The notes under the pieces: generated by a model
What the model saw: the letters and a program-made list of their open reading frames with translations, nothing else
Databases searched by the model: none
Told to the model about the DNA's origin: nothing
Origin: JBJXHB01 sp046160725
GTDB lineage: Bacteria; Pseudomonadota; Gammaproteobacteria; Burkholderiales; Burkholderiaceae_C
Direction: 5' to 3'
Length of the DNA: 8,435 nt
Assembly: GCA_046160725.1 (NCBI GenBank)
Contig: JBJXHB010000191.1
Coordinates: 1-8,435 of the forward strand
Part shown: positions 6,102 through 8,435 of the stretch, piece after piece
Numbering within the stretch: the first letter of the stretch is position 1
Layout: the number at the start of each line of letters is the position of its first letter
Translations under genes and position numbers: made by a program

Positions 6102-6437
6102 TCAGAAGCTGAACAGGCTCCACACGCGCTGACCCACCGCACCGCGCGGCTGGCTGAGGTCGCGCCCTCGCGAGCCGGTCACGATCTCGTAGTCCCGCGG
6201 CAGGCCGGACAGCAGGCCCTGGTGCTTGTGCCGCACCTGAACCCGCTCGGTCGTGCCGCGCACATGAAGCTCTTCGATGCGGACGTTGTCGTCCTCCAGG
6301 ACGCGCAGCTGCGGCGCAGCGTCCGCCGCATGTGTGGTCGCGGGCGTGGCCGCTGCGGGTGCGGCAGGCGACTGGGCCGCTGCGAGGGCTGCTGTCCACA
6401 GCATGGCAACGGAACACAACAAGAGGTGAAGGCGCAT
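6102..6437 (-). CDS. Secreted DUF2782-like protein
   Basis: Encodes 111 residues. Residues 1-21 form a signal peptide (MRLHLLLCSV..., ending ALAAA before Q22), followed by an Ala/Pro-rich stretch (24-42). The folded part (about 43-111) reads LRVLEDDNVRIEELHVRG (44-61), VQVRHKH (66-72), YEIVTG (83-88) and ends RVWSLFSF. This pattern of an acidic strand, IEELRVxG, then a basic strand and YxI/V resembles DUF2782 proteins, and in Pseudomonas a DUF2782 gene lies between polA and thrB as here (from memory). Family membership is therefore supported by both pattern and position, but not by a search. Function is unknown; a periplasmic location is likely. It is the first gene of the minus-strand run and diverges from polA with 99 bases between the starts. 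Confidence 0.78.
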   Translation of the reverse strand: MRLHLLLCSVAMLWTAALAAAQSPAAPAAATPATTHAADAAPQLRVLEDDNVRIEELHVRGTTERVQVRHKHQGLLSGLPRDYEIVTGSRGRDLSQPRGAVGQRVWSLFSF

Positions 6438-6443
6438 GCACTG

Positions 6444-6449
6444 ATTCTA
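6444..6449 (-). promoter_or_regulatory. Proposed -10 (TAGAAT) for a leaderless DUF2782-thrB operon mRNA
   Basis: On the minus strand TAGAAT lies exactly 6 nt before the ATG at 6437, inside CTCCTAGAATC, the same 11-mer found before uvrD at the same distance. The sequence between it and the ATG (CAGTGC) has no ribosome binding site. TAG is an in-frame stop and so fixes the start. No clear -35 is seen. It would serve the operon DUF2782, thrB, BPSS1780-type gene and lipoprotein. Confidence 0.5.
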
Positions 6450-6501
6450 GGAGGCTGTCGGGCTTTGGGTCGGGCTCGCGCCAGGGTGAGTGGCCGCAGC
6501 G

Positions 6502-6516
6502 GTGCCAGCCCGGCAC
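6502..6516. repeat. Short inverted repeat between the DUF2782 gene and polA
   Basis: GTGCC (6502-6506) and GGCAC (6512-6516) form a 5-bp inverted repeat with a 5-base spacer, 8 bases upstream of the proposed polA -10. It lies where an operator or the -35 region would be. It may be chance. Nothing else stands out in the 99-base divergent interval apart from the two -10-like elements. Confidence 0.2.
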
Positions 6517-6523
6517 GCGGGCC

Positions 6524-6529
6524 GACAAT
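6524..6529 (+). promoter_or_regulatory. Candidate -10 (GACAAT) of polA
   Basis: GACAAT has two mismatches to TATAAT and ends 7 nt before the polA ATG at 6537, which would give a leader of 0-1 base. It overlaps a second in-frame ATG at 6528, which could not be on such a transcript; this favours 6537 as the start. There is no ribosome binding site before either ATG. Confidence 0.35.
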
Positions 6530-6536
6530 GCGCCGC

Positions 6537-8435
6537 ATGAGCGACGACACGGACCTGCCGATCCTGCTGCTGGTGGACGGCTACAGCTACCTGTACCGGG
6601 CCTATCACGCCATGCCCGACCTGCGCGGGCCGGACGACGTGCCCACCGGTGCGCTGCATGGCATGGCGGCCATGATGAAGCGGCTGCGTGCCGACGTCGG
6701 CGCCGGCCATGCGGCCTGTGTCTTCGATGCGCCGGGCCCGACCTTCCGGGATGAGTGGTATCCCGACTACAAGGCGCACCGCCCGCCGATGCCGGATGAC
6801 CTGCGGCGCCAGATCGAGCCGATCCACGAACTGGTGCGGCTGATGGGCTGGCCGGTGGTGGTGGCGCCCGGCGTGGAAGCCGACGACGCCATCGGCACCC
6901 TGGCCCGTATCGGCGCCGCCGGTGGGCACCGGGTGGTCGTCTCCACTGGAGACAAGGACCTGGCCCAGCTCGTCGACGAGCGTGTCACGCTGATCAACAC
7001 CATGAGCAACGAACGCCTGGACGTGGCCGGTGTCCAGGCCAAGTTCGGCGTGCCGCCCGACCGCATCATCGACTACCTGGCGCTGGTCGGTGACGCGGTG
7101 GACAACGTGCCGGGGGTGGACAAGGTCGGCCCCAAGACCGCCGTCAAGTGGCTCAGCGAACATGGCTCACTGGACGGCATCGTCGCCGCCGCCGATTCGA
7201 TCAAGGGCGTGGTCGGCGAGAACCTGCGCCGGGCTCTGGGCTGGCTGCCGCTGGGCCGGCGCTTGGTCACCGTCCGCACCGACTGCGACCTGGCGGGCCA
7301 GGTGCAAGGTTGGCCGAGCGTAGAGGCTCTGGCCCTGCGGCCGGTCGACCGCGAGGGGCTGCTGGACTTCTACACGCGCTATGGCTTCAAGGCCTGGCGC
7401 CGCGAGCTGGAGGCCGAACTCGGCATCGGCGACGGTGGTGCGCCGGCTTCCGGCGCGGCCGCGGCGGCGCTGGCGACGCCAGCGGCCGAGGCGCTGACCC
7501 CGGTGCCACCGGAACTGCCGCTGGTGCGCGAGTACGAGACCATCCTGGACCGGGAGCGCCTGGCCCATTGGGTCGAGCGCCTGCGGGCGGCGCCCCTGGC
7601 CGCGCTGGACACCGAGACCGACTCGCTGGAGCCGATGCGGGCCCGCGTCGTCGGCATCTCCTTTGCCGTCGAGCCGGGGCGGGCGGCCTACGTGCCCTTG
7701 CGCCACGACTATCCCGGCGCGCCGGAGCAGCTGCCGCTGGACGAGGTGCTGGCCACGCTGCGCCCCTGGCTCGAGGATGCGGCCGCGCACAAGGTCGGCC
7801 AGAACACCAAGTACGACACCCATGTGCTGGCCAACCACGGCATCGCGGTGCGCGGCTGGCAGCACGACACGCTGCTGCAGAGCTACGTGGTCGAGGCGCA
7901 CCTGCCGCATGCCCTGTCCAAGCTGGCCGAACGGCACCTGGGGCGCAGCGGCATCAACTACGAGGATCTGTGCGGCAAGGGCGCGCAGCAGATCCCGTTC
8001 TCCCAGGTGGCGATCGACCAGGCGGCAACCTACAGCGGCGAGGACAGCGAGATGACGCTGGCGGTGCACCAGGTGCTGCAGCCGCGCATCGATGCCGAGC
8101 CCGGTTTCAGCCGCATCTACCGCGAAATCGAGATGCCGGTCTCGGCGCTGCTGGCCCGCATCGAGCGGCATGGCGTTCTGATCGACGCCCGGCTGCTGGC
8201 ACAGCAGAGCGGCGAGCTGGCGCGCCGGATGATGGAGCTGGAGGCCCGCGCCCATGAGATCGCCGGCCAGCCCTTCAACCTGGGCTCGCCCAAGCAGATC
8301 GGCGACATCCTGTTCGGCAAGCTGGGCCTGCCGGTGGGCAAGCGCACCGCCAGCGGCGCTCCCAGCACCGACGAAGATGTGCTGCAGGCGCTGGCCGCGG
8401 ACTTCCCGCTGCCGGCCACCATCCTGGAGCACCGG
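6537..8435 (+). CDS. polA: DNA polymerase I, N-terminal two thirds (cut by the window end)
   Basis: 633 codons are present without a stop. PolA fills gaps and removes RNA primers in replication and repair; it can fill the gap UvrD leaves in excision repair. The 5'-3' nuclease domain (about 8-290) has LVDGYSYLYRAYHA (12-25), FDAPGPTFRDE (63-73), YKAHRPPMPDD (78-88), VEADDAIGT (113-121), STGDKD (136-141) and the helix-hairpin-helix region VGDAVDNVPGVDKVGPKTA (184-202). An Ala/Pro-rich linker (298-325) follows. The 3'-5' exonuclease domain keeps its metal ligands and tyrosine: D358 and E360 in LDTETD, D427 in QNTKYD, Y499 and D503 in YSGED, so proofreading should work. The window ends near the equivalent of E. 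coli residue 614, so the polymerase motifs are not seen. An in-frame ATG at 6528 would add three residues. Confidence 0.96.
   Translation, partial: MSDDTDLPILLLVDGYSYLYRAYHAMPDLRGPDDVPTGALHGMAAMMKRLRADVGAGHAACVFDAPGPTFRDEWYPDYKAHRPPMPDDLRRQIEPIHELVRLMGWPVVVAPGVEADDAIGTLARIGAAGGHRVVVSTGDKDLAQLVDERVTLINTMSNERLDVAGVQAKFGVPPDRIIDYLALVGDAVDNVPGVDKVGPKTAVKWLSEHGSLDGIVAAADSIKGVVGENLRRALGWLPLGRRLVTVRTDCDLAGQVQGWPSVEALALRPVDREGLLDFYTRYGFKAWRRELEAELGIGDGGAPASGAAAAALATPAAEALTPVPPELPLVREYETILDRERLAHWVERLRAAPLAALDTETDSLEPMRARVVGISFAVEPGRAAYVPLRHDYPGAPEQLPLDEVLATLRPWLEDAAAHKVGQNTKYDTHVLANHGIAVRGWQHDTLLQSYVVEAHLPHALSKLAERHLGRSGINYEDLCGKGAQQIPFSQVAIDQAATYSGEDSEMTLAVHQVLQPRIDAEPGFSRIYREIEMPVSALLARIERHGVLIDARLLAQQSGELARRMMELEARAHEIAGQPFNLGSPKQIGDILFGKLGLPVGKRTASGAPSTDEDVLQALAADFPLPATILEHR

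Noticed and set aside
6449..6454. Plus-strand AGGAGG as a ribosome site for a small gene before polA
   Set aside because: No start codon follows at a suitable distance; the sequence is just the complement of the CTCCT part of the DUF2782 promoter.
6486..6488. GTG as an earlier polA start
   Set aside because: It would add 17 residues not seen in PolA proteins, and the nearby CAGG directly abuts it, too close to act as a ribosome site.
6070..6528. N-terminal extension of ThrB to 482 residues
   Set aside because: It would overlap the DUF2782 gene in another frame; family members begin at MAVFT, matching the ATG at 6069.
7167..8432. 421-codon open frame antisense to polA
   Set aside because: polA is a clear full-domain match on the other strand; the antisense translation has no recognisable motif and low-complexity composition.

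Overview
The window is a clearly GC-rich, gene-dense stretch of bacterial chromosome. It most likely comes from a betaproteobacterium of the order Burkholderiales, perhaps near Leptothrix/Rubrivivax/Ideonella. The evidence is the beta/gamma-type UvrD and PolA sequences, an APH-fold ThrB that begins MAVFT, and a membrane protein of the Burkholderiales BPSS1780 type. I see no transposase, integrase, CRISPR array, tRNA or rRNA, and no island of foreign composition. Coding density is high and no gene-free stretch reaches 300 bases.

Layout. (1) 34-687, minus: a secreted CxxC protein, probably a divergent DUF1223-like protein. (2) 682-3069, plus: DNA helicase UvrD, followed after 33 bases by (3) 3103-4005, plus: a VOC domain fused to a GNAT acetyltransferase. 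(4) A minus-strand run, probably one operon read from right to left: DUF2782-like secreted protein (6437-6102), homoserine kinase thrB (6069-5080), BPSS1780-type membrane protein (5089-4280, overlapping thrB by ten bases) and a small lipoprotein with 11-residue repeats (4261-4037). (5) 6537 to the window end, plus: polA, cut by the window edge before the polymerase palm. The order polA / DUF2782 / thrB is, from memory, also found in Pseudomonas, so this is old chromosomal backbone.

The genes do ordinary work: DNA repair (UvrD, PolA), threonine biosynthesis (ThrB) and envelope proteins of unknown role. No new defence or mobile system is visible.

The most interesting signals are small. First, uvrD and the DUF2782 gene, 5.7 kb apart on opposite strands, share the 11-mer CTCCTAGAATC, with the -10-like TAGAAT ending exactly 6 nt before ATG and no usable Shine-Dalgarno site, which predicts leaderless mRNAs. 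polA and the secreted CxxC gene have weaker versions of the same layout. Second, uvrD and the divergent CxxC gene have their start codons inside one ATGCAT palindrome. Third, the VOC-GNAT fusion seems to have lost the usual VOC metal ligands. Fourth, the lipoprotein is built from three 11-residue repeats.
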